Shown: piece by piece, positions 49,893-62,444 of the stretch
Layout: each line of letters begins with the position of its first letter
Numbering within the stretch: position 1 is the first letter of the stretch
Assembly (NCBI RefSeq): GCF_037975245.1
Contig: NC_092561.1
Span: 14,913,001-14,977,000, forward strand
Reading direction: 5' to 3'
DNA length: 64,000 nt
DNA from: Apostichopus japonicus
Taxonomy: Eukaryota; Echinodermata; Holothuroidea; Aspidochirotida; Stichopodidae
Program-made: the position numbers and the translations under genes
The notes under the pieces: model-generated
Told to the model about the DNA's origin: nothing
What the model saw: only the letters and a program-made list of their open reading frames with translations
The model's database searches: none

Positions 49893-50649
49893 CAGGGAGT
49901 TCCATAACTATGGAACGCGAAAAGGACCACAACATGATGATGTTAATGATGATCTAATTTTATACGTCCATGTACTAAAAAACTTACGATCATGTACTAA
50001 ACATATACGATGATGTACTAAAAAACTAAGATGTACATCAAAACATATACGATGATGTACTAAAAAGCTAAGATGTACATCAAAATATGCGATGATGTAC
50101 TAAAAACGTAAGATGTACATACATCAAAACATATACGATCATGTACTGAAAACTTGTGATGATGATGAAAAAGCGCAAGTTACAAAAAAAGTGGCGTATG
50201 AATATCCATTATTGTCGTTTGGATACGCGTATGAATATCCATATATAAGGAATATAGGAATATCAAAGTTGATACCGAAGCCCCGCCCTTAATGGTTCTT
50301 AATGAGTTTACACTGAATATTCAGACTCGTATGCATACGCCACATATGAATATACATACGCGTATGCAGACGCCACTTTTTTAACATAACATCATTAGTA
50401 CATGATCGTATTTGTTTTGATGTACATCGTACGTTTGTAGTACATGATCGTATATGTTTAGAACATGATCGTATACTTTTAGTACATGGTCGTATATGTT
50501 TGGTACATGATCGTAAATTTTTAGTACATGATCGTGTATTTCTACTACATGATCGTAAGTTTTCAGTACATGATCGTATAAAATTAGATCATCATTAACA
50601 TCATCATATGTTGTGGTCCTTTTCGCGTTCCATACATAACAACTCCCTG
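49893..50649. mobile_element. Foldback TIR element with 7-bp target duplication
   Basis: The left end is CAGGGAGTTCCATAACTATGG and the right end ends AACTCCCTG, with gtgtgaa directly outside both ends. Matching inverted sequence, including ggaacgcgaaaaggaccaca, extends about 80 bases. Beyond that the arms are imperfect arrays of a roughly 20-base unit (tacatgatcgtatatgttta) in opposite orientation. The centre holds gcgtatgaatatccat-type inverted units around 50200-50370. An antisense frame that reads repeated YDHVL is a by-product of the array. Length and ends suggest a hAT- or P-like non-autonomous element. Confidence 0.85.
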
Positions 50650-52384
50650 GTGTGAAGCTATGCCGTGGTCGTACCGCCACGTGTGTGAAGCTATGGCGTC
50701 AGCTATGACGTTAGCTATGACGTGCCGGATCAGAGTGAACGGAGAGCATAGAAATTGAAGTAGGGGGAATGACGTCATGCGACATATACTGAAGTCACTC
50801 ATCCAACTGATGGCGCTTTGCTTGTACGGTAAGAAAGTACCGGTGCTTAATACAAACACTACGTCTTTGACATAACTAAAGTGATAAAGTTCACTAGAAA
50901 TGGTGATATCGGGTGCCGCCTTTGGGTGCCAAAATCATCAATATGTCAATATGTGGCAGTGGACTGCAGTTTCACATGTAATTCTTAGGAAGCGATAGTA
51001 GAAGCAGTTACATTGGAATCTAATTATTTAACTAGTGTCGTCTGCTCGGCTGCTGTATTTTTATTCACTGGACCCTGAATATTGTTAGCCTAGACCGGCT
51101 CCGGCTGTCCTTTGGGAGCGATATGAGCTGTAAAGCCTAATGACAACAATTATCACCACCCCATTTGACTTCAAACTGTATCCCTAACGATAGACCCACA
51201 TGCCAGATAACATGGGATGACAGTTATGATATCCTGGGCTTATCATTAACAATTCAATGCTAGGAAAGTAGGCTTAGCCTCATTTAGGCCTATGTACGCA
51301 GCATTGCCCTTGGTCGAACTTGGGTTAGCCTAGGTAATATCTTAAGCCTAGAATATTTCTATATTCAGTCTATTAACATATCAAGATTTGTACAAATATT
51401 CTTTCAAATTGTTAACACATTCAAATTTCATAATTTTGTAAATTTTGTAACACATTCAAATCTTTAAATTTGTAACACAACCTCCACTTGCACTGTAATG
51501 ATGCGGCAAAAGGGCATAATCAGTATAATCCTAGGGTGTAATCTGAGTATTGTGGTAGGCCAAAACCCTAGTCAGCCTATCCAGATATGTTCTTGACATT
51601 AATATATAGGCTATTTTCCTAAATTTACTCAACTATGACTTTAAGGCCTAAATATATTCACTGACAGTGTTCGGACAAAGCTTTGTAGACAATACGTTAC
51701 ACTCAATCCAGCACTCGTGCTAACATCCCATCCTTAATGACTGTGACTGAATGTAGACATAAATCAAACTTTTTGCACTCTCACACTTCAAAAGGGGGGG
51801 GGGGAGTCTGTTATCCTGCATAAACTACTACCCACTTTGCAACATTAACATTAAACTGAGAACTGCATGCACAACTTATATGTATTACACAAAGTAGGTG
51901 TGTGTGGGAAGGGAGGGGGGGGTGGGAGGGTTGCATTTTCCAGGGACAACTATATGACACTATTCGAGGGGGGCACCAGAATAATACAAGCAAGCAAGAA
52001 AAATGTTTACCATGTGCCTCTCAGATACCGGAAATGACACTTTCTAGACATTCTATAAAGTTGCATAAAACACTCCGCTGCTCGAGTCATTAGCGGCGAA
52101 AAAAAGTTTTTCAAAGTTCGTTCTTAAGTCAGGAACTTACCATAACCAGAACTTACCACTCTGGTCGCCATCACATGTCTCGGATGTGAAAGGCACACCT
52201 ACTCTTTCAAAACACGGTTAAAATCAAATTCAATTCAAATTCGAATGTACAATGGATGTATGAAGGCGTACAAATGATCTGGCCATTTTGCCATACAACG
52301 CAAAGCGCCCTCAATTTTTTCAAGGCTTTACTTCTTTAAACACACGGCGATACACTGTGTCAGCATTCTTCCTGGCTAAATTTC
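50650..52384. other. Anonymous sequence
   Basis: I see nothing recognisable apart from G-runs near 51795 and 51915. Open frames are short and without domain signals. Confidence 0.4.
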
Positions 52385-53170
52385 TATGACGGAGAGTCAA
52401 ATAAAGTAGAGGTCGCCCAACCGATTCTCTATCTAAGTTTTTTTTTATACTAAATCCGAAAAGCACTTTACCAAACCATACTCCATATCTAATTTACTGG
52501 GTTGACGGAAAATGACATTTGATACTTACCAACAACCCCAAAAGCAGTTCGCTGTACGAACTGTAATACTGTTATACTGTGGACAGTGTGTAATTAAGAT
52601 ATGCCGCAGTGTGAGCTTACGGTAAGATGCAGACATTTATAAGCATGCAGAAATGGTATCTTACGTAACGCGTATGTTTCTAGTGTATTTGGCAACGTTT
52701 ACTTACTTAATGTTTATAAAACTTTCCGTGGAGATCATCGTTACAAGTCTGTATATATACGTTTCAGCTATATACAGTGAATGTACCATCCGGTGATCAT
52801 GCTATTATATATGATTGCTCATGCTTGCTATGCAAGGGCTGCGCCTCGGCCCTCATACCTTAGAGATCCCCACATGCATATATCTTGACAATAAAGTTAT
52901 CGTCCAGTTATAAACATGAGCGATATGATAATATGATATGCATCGCACGCGATATCGGCACTGCGAAACCCTCTCAATTATATTCTAAATGTGTCACAGT
53001 GTATCCTTCCGTTGACTTACACACTAAATTCGTACTTTTCAAGGCCCGCTAAAGCACAGATAGACGTTTACAACTGGCAAATACTACACACCACATGATA
53101 GCTGAGGGTTTGGCCTGTCATGGCACCTGCAAAGTTCCATATCATGACCATGATTTAGATTTTGAGCTAT
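52385..53170. repeat. Segmental duplication unit B, right part
   Basis: Starts ggagagtcaaataaagtaga and aligns with 16028-16900. Shared blocks include gaggtcgcccaaccgattct, a gtgatcatgc...gattgctcatgcttgctatg stretch and gctgagggtttggcctgtca. It is separated from the left part of unit B by about 9.8 kb of inserted or rearranged sequence. Confidence 0.8.
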
Positions 53171-53776
53171 AGAAGAGGAGCAAGTTTAGCATAATGAACC
53201 CGATCCTTCCGTCTGCTAACAATGTCCACATTTTTATGCAAAGAAGTTCTAACATTGCTTGAAATCACAGTCAATGCTCCTTATTTTTACACCATCTGTA
53301 CTTTGATTTCTCTTCTTTCACATCAAGCCAGAAACAAAACGAGCATGGTGACTGGAAATATGCCAAAACAAACACTCAATGCATTAAATCATTTTACGTC
53401 GTTTATCCTTTCTTTTTGGACGGTTAAACTTAACACATTATGACACTGGTAAAATTTCCTTATTGTCGAATAAAACTATCTAGTACCCTATATAGCTTTG
53501 CTGTTTGTTACCAACATAGGCCTACATTTCTATAGTTTACGTATTATGAAAAAAAAATGGCGAAATTCACATTTCCATAGAACGTTATCTTTGTCTAAGT
53601 AAAGCTCCGTTTCGATATATGATGTTCCGTTTGCTATATTAAAATTAAAATAAACTACATAGCAAGTGCTTTCGGCATATTTTTACTATGTAGCCTTAGT
53701 GGGCTACACTCAATAGCATTTATAGTATGTAGCCTAACTCTCATCATAGTGAAGTTCTTTTGTTCAATCATTTACA

Positions 53777-54105
53777 TGCCAGGACCAATCTTCTGAGAAC
53801 AAATTTTATTAATACTTTCCCCAGAGTGTGGTCCACTCTGCCGCTTAATATAAGAGAGTTGCTCCTCTTTGGCTCCCTCCAGTCATTCAAGAATGGCATT
53901 AAGATTCACTTTTTATCTTTATCTCATAGTTCTTAATTTATAATTTGTATTGTTATTTTTTTGTGTTTGTGTTTTTGGGTGCACAGGCCTTTGGGCTATA
54001 GGAATTTAGTTTCCTTTTGTTCATCCAGATCCTATTTGTCTTTTGTAATGTTTGTATTTTTTTATGTCTTGGATCAAATAAATAAATAATGAATGAATGA
54101 ATGAA
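53777..54105 (+). mobile_element. 5'-truncated LINE (L2/CR1-like) 3' end
   Basis: One frame reads NTFPRVWSTLPLNIRELLLF, then QSFKNGIKIHFLSLSHSS and a stop at about 53934. That is the typical C-terminal tail of L2/CR1-type reverse transcriptases (arginine, Trp, LP..., FK...). A short 3' UTR follows and ends in aaataaataaataatgaatgaatgaatg-like short tandem units. It sits inside a segment that is a duplicate of 45420-45700, which lacks it. Insertion therefore postdates that duplication. Confidence 0.8.
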
Positions 54106-54795
54106 AACACTCATTAGCATATTTATACTATGTTGCCTAACTAGGCTACACACATTAGCATATTTATAATATGTAGCCTAACTAGGCTGCACTCATTTAC
54201 AAGCAAAATATTATCCAATGGGGAGCCTACGTTGAATTTGTTTAGGCATAAACACTATATATTTCTTCATCTCCTCTCCACAGTATACTTTTCCCTCCAA
54301 GTTTTCCTTAAATATTAGCCATGCCTCTACTGCAGCTTATCATACGGTAGGCCCATATCTCCTGCATATATTTGTGACATTTATGTATATCCATCGGTGT
54401 TTGGTGTATGTCAATAAAATGTATGCCTATATGTCGTGTATATCATAATTTTGTTAATAAGTTATGCCGAAAGGTTCCCACAATCGCACCACCCTCCCCC
54501 TACAAGCTAACTTCTGTCATGCGGTCGGACAGAGCCCTCAAACACTATTAGGTGGTACGGATAGGGCATATTGCACAAGTTGACGAATCACTGAATAGTG
54601 GCCATTGCTCCTATTAGCCTGTATCGCTACATGATTAACTGGTTGAATTCCATATAGCATTTCACTCCCTATCAGATGCAGTGACTTCCCTTGTGTAATG
54701 TTCTGTACGATTTTCTCTTAAGGGTGGTTAGGCTCACGACATGACGGAGGTCATTGGTAAAGCGGTCAGTCGTCCGCAGTAAATATGTATAGGGT

Positions 54796-55175
54796 CAAGG
54801 GCGTAGGAACCTGGGGGCTGGGGAGGGGGGGGGGGGGGCGCCAGCCCCAGTGAAAAATGTGGAGGGGCGGAAGTATCATTCCGCCCCCCCCCACTTCGCA
54901 GGTAAGAAAACCCTTTTTCATTTCCAAATGAGGAAAAAAAATCTCATTTGGAGCACCAAATTGCATCTAAGGCCAGGTGAAAATAAAAAATCAAGTTTAC
55001 AAAATGGAGTGGGTTTTGAAGTGTGCTATATTGCACCAAATTGCATCTGAGGCCACCTGGAAATGCAAAAAATTCCAAAGGGGAGGGGGACACCCCCTCC
55101 CCTTAGACCCCTCCCCCAGGCCCGCCAGCAGTCTTCAGCCCCTCCCCCACTCAAAAGTACCTTCCTACGCCACTG
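54796..55175. mobile_element. hAT-like MITE, 380 bp, inverted copy
   Basis: Same family as 35775-36146 in the opposite orientation. It begins CAAGGGCGTAGGAACC and ends CTTCCTACGCCACTG. Flanking 8-mers tatagggt and tttagggt match at seven of eight positions. Internal landmarks (tggagcaccaaattgcatct, gaggccacctggaaatgc) align with the other copy. Confidence 0.9.
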
Positions 55176-56305
55176 TTTAGGGTCCATATATATAGGCACA
55201 GAGAACCGGTGCAACAGGACGTTAGGCCATGCCACCCCCCCCCCCCACACCATGTTCATCTTCAGACTCATATGCAGTCAATTTTACTTCGGTTTATGCA
55301 TGGACTCGAAAGGAGAGGGATCCACAGTAGGATAATTTTGAGGTCGGTGAAGGGCACAAAACGGGTATTAATTTTATGATTAATGATGTATAAACTATGA
55401 TATGTAGGCCAGCCGTCCATATCTTCTGGGTAAAGGTACTGCCCGACTGGACATCATCCACAATCAGATTAAATTTATTGTGACCGCTATAACACTTTTT
55501 TATCAGGACACTATGTAACAATCTCATATATTAAGTTTGGAGGTTTCTTTTATCTGTAAAGCACGGTGATCCCACGTCACACCGGTCGAATTCTTAATTA
55601 TTTTGGTGGGTATGGGACTGAGAATCTATCTACTTTTTTTTTTAGGATCTGCGGGTTTTTCTCCAGATTTTAGATCAGTACCGTACCCAATTTTGTCATT
55701 TGGTCGATTTCTATGACACTTGCAGCCTGGCAAGATCCGTTTCTCGAGGGGTTGCACATTAAATCTATTTTGAGATCGATTAGCTTATTTGAGACTTGAC
55801 TTCAGAGACTCGCCGAGCAACATTCAAAATATGAAAACAACAATTAAGTGAAAATTTGTTTTGTAATTACTTCTGTATAGTCTGACGCGAAGGGAGTATT
55901 TCCAAATTTTTACACTGTTATTTGCTGGGTGTACAGGTGATGAAGATTTATGAAGGTTTCTGCCTCTGCTAGATACTCTCACTACATATCAGAAAGAGAA
56001 AGTAGTCGTATTTAACCTAAGGGGTATCATAACCCAGAGCCCTAGTAGGTCAAGGGGACGGAGCCCTGTAAGCCGCAGCTAGCTTCAGCTTTCGAAGTCT
56101 TCCTGTTCTCACGTTCCGAGTTAAAACACGAAAATCACAGAGAATGAGTCAGAGATAAATAGCAGCTAGTTTGTTCTAAGCCCAAGGGTGGGGGCTCCTG
56201 GGGACTTCAGCTACGAACTGTTCACTTTTGAGCTTCCCCTCCCCCCACTTGTGAATTATAACAAAAAGGTCCTGGACCCCTGCACATCACAAAACCTTCT
56301 TTTAT
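55176..56305. other. Anonymous sequence
   Basis: No gene or repeat is recognised besides a C-run at about 55235-55245. Confidence 0.4.
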
Positions 56306-56605
56306 CAAATCCTTGATCTCCCTTCCCTTCTTCTCTCCCTTTCCCCTCTCCCTTTGCCCTCTCCATTTGCCCTCTCCCTTTGCCCTCTCCATTTGCCCTC
56401 TCCCTTCCCCCTCTCCCTTCCCCCTCTCCATTTGCCCTCTCCCTTTCCCTCTCCCTTTCCCCTCTCCCTTTCTCCTCTCCCTTTCCCCTCTCCCTTTCCC
56501 ATTCCCCCTCTCCCTTCCCCCCCCTCTCCCTTCTCCCTTTCCCCCTCTCCCTTCCCCTCACCGTTTCCCATCTCCCATTCCCCGCTCCCTTCTCCGCTCC
56601 CTCCC
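56306..56605. repeat. Polypyrimidine minisatellite (CCCTCTCCCTTT)n
   Basis: About 290 bases consist almost only of C and T, built from ccctctccctttg- and ccctctccattt-type units of 12-13 bases. Frames stay open in all directions because stops need purines on this strand. The mirror-like polypurine/polypyrimidine composition could form triplex (H-DNA). Confidence 0.9.
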
Positions 56606-56641
56606 TAGAGACCCTATAGTAGGAGTACTATAGGGTCTCTA
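56606..56641. repeat. Perfect 16-bp hairpin, 4-base loop
   Basis: TAGAGACCCTATAGTA, then GGAG, then TACTATAGGGTCTCTA. It abuts the end of the polypyrimidine tract. There is no T-run after it and its role is unknown. Confidence 0.9.
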
Positions 56642-59600
56642 TCCCTCCCATCTCCACTACCCTATCTCTTCCCCGGGTTCCCATTTGTCATATGTGGACT
56701 GGCATCCTGCATATCTCAGCTGTAGTGGATTGGTCACTGTAGGAGCACAAAACGCTACAGATGGCATTCATTAAAATTATGACCTTCTCGCATCTCGACC
56801 GTCGTCTGATCTGAGCTGACGGCAGAACCAGTCTTGATCCTGGACAAAGATGTTTTCCGAGGTATCAGTATAACAAGATAGCGTATTCGATCGCTTTTTC
56901 TGAAATCAATGAAATAAATAATGAAAAGATTGGTTAAATAGTTATAGCCCACTTTCTAGTTTTTCATGCAAAAGGTTAATTTTACCCATGTCAATACTTG
57001 GCACTGGGACGCACGGATGTGTGTTTCAATGTCTAAATGAATATTTAGTAACATAATTTTAGAGTAGGCCTAACGTTAGGCTACATTACAGTAATCATAC
57101 TAAGCATATTACTAGGCCAAGGTTAAACTAAGTTATGCCTATTGTGCCTAACTGTTTTTAAGTTATGAAAGATCTTCGTGATAGGCGAGTATTGATTTGA
57201 TTTTAAGCCTGAGACATTAAATTGTTCAAGCAGTTGCATATGATGATACTTCCAATGCTAGGCATATTACAACAACAAGACGATTACGGTGCATCTTGAC
57301 GAAGCCTAAACTAGACTTGGCTAGGCCCTACCGAGTAACGGCCTAACGAGTAACAGCCTATGTAGTATGTTAGTGTGAAGTTACTCCTTACGGGTTATAC
57401 AGTAACTGACACTTGGAAGACACTTTATTATGCATGCAGGGTTAGTTGTCTACCTAATAAGAATTGCCAGTTAGTCCTCCAAAATCAAATTCGCCAACCT
57501 AATTTGACCATATGCTTCGACACCCATGTTGAATTCAAATTCACCAGTCTATTTTGACCATGCTTCAACACCCCTGGTTTCTGAATGTGCACAGTTCAAA
57601 TGCCCTGCTGAGTGAACATATTCCCAATATAATTGAACAATCTCAAGTGAAGATCACTCAACCTAGTTGTTTGTAGGTATTGTGTTTCAGAGTGAAATAA
57701 TACTTTAACCTGTACTAAATAGATACTAGTTATACGACGACCATGCACAGATAAAGTCAATGGCATGTATGACTATAGCTCTAACAGTAGGCCTTTATCC
57801 ACTTACAATATTCCACGTGGCCTTGACAAGTGTATTAATTGCCCATCAATATCTTGTCTTTAGATTCAGATTCTTTGAAAGTTACAAATGTTTGCCTGAA
57901 AAAAATGTTAGTTAATGGAGGAAAATGGGATTCCCACTCATCAGAGGTTGTGCAATATTCATTTCACTGCAAAATGTTCTCAAGTGACTTACATGGTTTT
58001 GTACAGTGTCACACATTTTATATTTGACGTCACAATGTTATGTTTTTGAGTGAGTGTACAATTATCCAATATCTCTCACACACCAATGTGAGCAGGTGTA
58101 TCACCCTTGTATACAGCTTATCCAAAGTTCTATATTATTCAAAGTTCAAGTTCAAAGTTCAAGTTATTCAAAGTTCTGTACGGAAGACTGTTCTATACTG
58201 AAACGGGCTCACAAAACGCAGTGCATGAGTCTCGAGTAAAACTGAATTTAAACAGAAGAAAACAAGATTAAACATTTTTTTAGCCAATATTATTAGAGTA
58301 CATTTTGTCTCAACACCGTTAATCAGTATAACTATACTTAGTTTTATGTGTATTTTATATGCACCACCCCTATTAGTGAAAATGGAACTCTCCTTGGACA
58401 CTTATGCTAAACCTGGAGAGGCTAAGGCCCATGAAAACTTCTTTCTTTTTCTAAAAATATGTACATTACTATGAGTAACGAAAATAATTACTGTAATACT
58501 TGAATTAACATGTAATGATGCCCTTGACAAATCCAATGTTTGTCTTATAAACAAGGCTTTCAATTGGCGGTATCGGGTCCGATTGAAAGCATTGACAAAT
58601 GAACATTACTTTTATAGATCAATGGAAAGAAGTGGTCAAAGCTTGTTAATGGAAATTGTTTTTGGTAAAAAGGAGGGCTTTTCAAAAGAGCGATGTGGCG
58701 TAGAATTTACCGTGCATTTTCATTGGCGTGTTTGAACTCAAACTTTCCGAAGTGTATTTCTTTGACTCCCCCCCCCCCCCCCCCAAGTCCTATTGGGCCA
58801 ATACTTTTCGGGCAAAGAAACTTTAATAATTTAAGAGGAAACAAAAGTATGTCAAATACAGCTTGAACCACGAAAATCGGTAGTAAACCGTTTAGGTCAT
58901 CGCAGTAGGAAAATGTGCCCAACAAGTGGTAATTGCATAGCCTTTAAAGATAACATGGTTTCAAGCAGCCTTCATGTTGCGCAGGGGGTTGTGCTAAGTT
59001 ATTGATATGTATATTCCACCTGTATGGGAGATTGACTGACCCAAAGCTGGTGTTCTAGTAACTTATCTTATACACATCTCTCCTACATACATTGCTCATA
59101 TTGGTCATTCTCTGTTATTTTGCTACCTTTTGGTTTTCCAACAGCCAAGTGTGCTGTTTAGAAAAACCAAAATTTAAGACCTGGTTGCCCGAGAGACAAC
59201 CAGAAAAAGTCTTTAAAAAATTGCATTAATTGGGACTGTTAAGTGATGCAAAAGGAAGTATTACTTGATGATACCACATTGCAGCGCAGAATGCTTCATT
59301 TGTTTAGCTGTTGTTACCATGACAACATGTGTACGTGAGGGTTTCCCCAAATTATGAAGAGGATGCAATTAGATGCATCTCAAAATAATATTTCTTTCTT
59401 TACTTTCATAGAAATACTAAAAGTGTATATTGCAAGTTATGAAACTAATATCCATTTTAGCATAGATCTCAGTATGAAAAGTTTACCAACGTTTCTGGAT
59501 TATTTTTGGTTTAAAATATTCAGCCAAGAGATCCAATTTACTTGTATAACTTTCATTGTGCTTGTCAGAACTGCTGTACTGTACATTTGAAAGTGACAGA

Positions 59601-60118
59601 TTGACTGGTTCCAGTTATTTGTCATGTTGATAAACTGTTACTTATCGATTCTGCAATATATACCCACATTGGGCCGTTTTTCATTCACGTTACTTTAAAA
59701 TTTCAAATGCATGTGGTATATATATATATATAAGAAATGTAATACCTTTTACCTGTGTTTGATAGAAACACCTTTGAGAGATATAAAACTCCAAGGACTA
59801 CACTGGACTTGTTATTCAAGAAATAAAAGTTAATCATTCGACATTTGCAGGTTCACTGGTACAAGGATTTCTAAAGCTACAAAGAATCTATACTGGTGGT
59901 TTCAGAATATCTTGTCTTTCCTTTCATTTTCATGTTTTTTGGTTTCATTTCATTTCATTTCTTCATTCCAGTATAAATTTACAGAGAAATTCATAAATAG
60001 GATAAAATATAACAATATACAGAACATCTAAATACAGGTTAAGACATATAAAAGTTTATGAGATTAAGTTAATAATGAAACATTAAAAGCGTTACAAAAG
60101 TTATCAGAATTATCAAGA
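56642..60118. other. Anonymous sequence with small repeats
   Basis: No exon is recognised. Small items: a 47-base-spaced pair at 57490-57580 (ttcgccaacctaatttgacc and ttcaccagtctattttgacc), a C-run near 58769-58784, a (ta)n run near 59720 and a tttcatttcatttc run near 59945. Confidence 0.4.
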
Positions 60119-60320
60119 AGTCTACAACAAAGGATCTAAGAAGCTGTCTTTACCAGTTTACAAAATGTGGCTGCTCTGTAAATAAAACAAGTTCTTAAAG
60201 AGTAAAAATTCTAAAACATCAAAAAGCTACAAGTAAAGGATCTAAGGAGCCATTCTGTACAAAAAGGGCTGCTCTGTAATTAAACAAGTTCTTAAAGAGT
60301 ATAATTCTAAAAGATGGCAT
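60119..60320. repeat. Imperfect tandem duplication of about 100 bp
   Basis: 60119-60215 (acaacaaaggatctaagaagc ... acaagttcttaaagagta) recurs at 60228-60320 (acaagtaaaggatctaagga ... acaagttcttaaagagtata). Confidence 0.75.
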
Positions 60321-62444
60321 GATATTTCCATTATCATAGTATTGTTCAGCACAAAAATATCGTTTGTATCAAAAGCCCCCCCCCCCCCCCCCATTATTAC
60401 CAGTTAAGAATCACAAGACAACAAACTTCCCAACATATTGTCTTCAGTAATTTCAAAATGCTGGTATAAATCTGCATGCAACCATTCATTTTATGGACAT
60501 TCTAATCTGTTCCTTCTACCATGGAGGTAAAAACAGACCTCCATGCTTCTACCCATACAGTAGGACTTATCTCTTATGCTGGTTGGTCATATTGAACATG
60601 CCAATCACAGGCTTTTTACTTTAACCACAAGTGTGTCAGGCAGTTCCTTAGAGGTGTTGCTGGTACTGTATGACACTTGTGGACCAGTGTGACATTATTC
60701 GAGGTATTGTGCACAGTGTCATACTGCCCTCTGCGCTTCTGTCCTTCATGGTAAAGTGGTTCTGTTAAAATGCAACTTGCTGGTTGTATCTCCTACAGTT
60801 AATGTTACAGCCTGGTTGTGTGAGGAAGGCCTGCTGATATTACTGTAAAGTCTAAAGTTTGATGAAGGAATTTGGTCACAAGCAATGGTCGATGTGCTGG
60901 CTGAAGAGTCACCAACTGGGCAATTAACTATGGGTAAGTTTTTCTAATTGTTTCCATTTTGCAATAAAATTATATAAAAAAGATGTTTTTGGAGGGAAAG
61001 GGATCTTAAGTTGTTACCTACTGATTATCTTCAATTCCAGAAAAAGTATTTCACCAACAAATTAGATGATACTTGATTTTATTGATGTGATTTTATTTGA
61101 AGATTTTCTAGTTGGATTAGATGCTTTAGCTATCTTATTTTTAGGTATATTTGATCAATTTCTGAATTAAAATCAAACAAAACAAATCTGTTCTATATCT
61201 GTCTGTCTGTTTATGTAGCATGGTTTCTTTTGTTCAATGGATCACAAAGTAAATAAATATTATACTGTGCAGTGCTCTATGGGGTTGAATATTTCTAACA
61301 TTTACAACAGATTTTCCAAGCATATTTATCTCTAGCTATTTTACCAATTGCACATTCCAGTTTTCCTAACAGCTCTACTTTCAACTTCCTACTGATCGTT
61401 TCCTTAGATTGTCTATTATCTCTTATCATAAGTTTTGACCTTTATCAAAATTGCTCGAAACTATCCTTAACTTTTCAACATTTCCAATTTCGAAAGTTTT
61501 CAAACAAATTTCAATTATATAAATTACTCTGCAAATTTGTCATGGCATATTAATGAACTACAGTATTATACAGTTAAATCTTCAATTAATGTGTTAATCT
61601 GGTTTTTTCATTATACTCGGAAGATTCCACATCTCAATGTTGTTTCATTTCTTGAAGGCAGTTGGTAGCAATCGCAGGCTTGATATTTAAACAAGCCAGA
61701 CCCTACTGTACCTATTTGGTGTGGCTTACATTGAAAGCCCCACCTAGAATTAGATCAAATTTTTATCGTTACTAAGTTGCCAGATTATGTAGCATTAACA
61801 TAAATTGTGTAATATTTGTATGGGTAAATTAAAGTCTGCATAATTTGCAACATTGTCATTATTCATGATTTAGATGTCAACCATTGGCATTTTCCTTTGA
61901 TAATTCTTTATGAACGTGAATGTACATTGTACTGTCATTTCACCAACAAAAATCTCTCTATTGATCATACTGACCACCATTGTTTTAATTAATTGCTTTA
62001 CTTATCCAATTAAAATTTGGTGGCCAGAAAAAAAAAATATGTAAAGTACATTTCATGTCAATAATGTAATAGCTGGTTGCCATCATGTTGTGAAGGAACA
62101 AAATTATCAATTAGTGAAATTATGGTGAATGATTGCAAAGTTCAATTATGTAAAGGTCAATTATTTGTTTATGTGGTTAACTTTTTTTGGTAACAATCTA
62201 TACATACTATGTCCATAAAGCAGGAGTAAACTCGCCATCCTCTTCTTACTGTATGTTTGGGATGGAGTACGTTGCTTACCACAATAAAAAAGCTCCCCTG
62301 ATCAGTGACAAAAGAATACTGGTTATTCAATTTGGAAGATATTGTGGGATATCAAGAAAGTATTCAACAAATTTTAAGAAGCAAAACATGCAAGGTTTCA
62401 CCACCTTTTGTCACTACAACATAATATACATGGACAAAACATCA
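60321..62444. other. Anonymous sequence
   Basis: AT-rich, with a C-run near 60376-60392. A 110-codon open frame at 62187-62519 runs into the tandem array and has no domain I recognise. Confidence 0.4.

Noticed and set aside
50381-50680. Minus-strand protein with repeated YDHVL units
   Set aside because: It is the translation of the tacatgatcgtat minisatellite in the foldback element arm.
56222-56633. Overlapping long Pro/Ser/Phe and Glu/Gly/Lys/Arg frames on both strands
   Set aside because: They are produced by the C/T-only tract, which cannot contain most stop codons.
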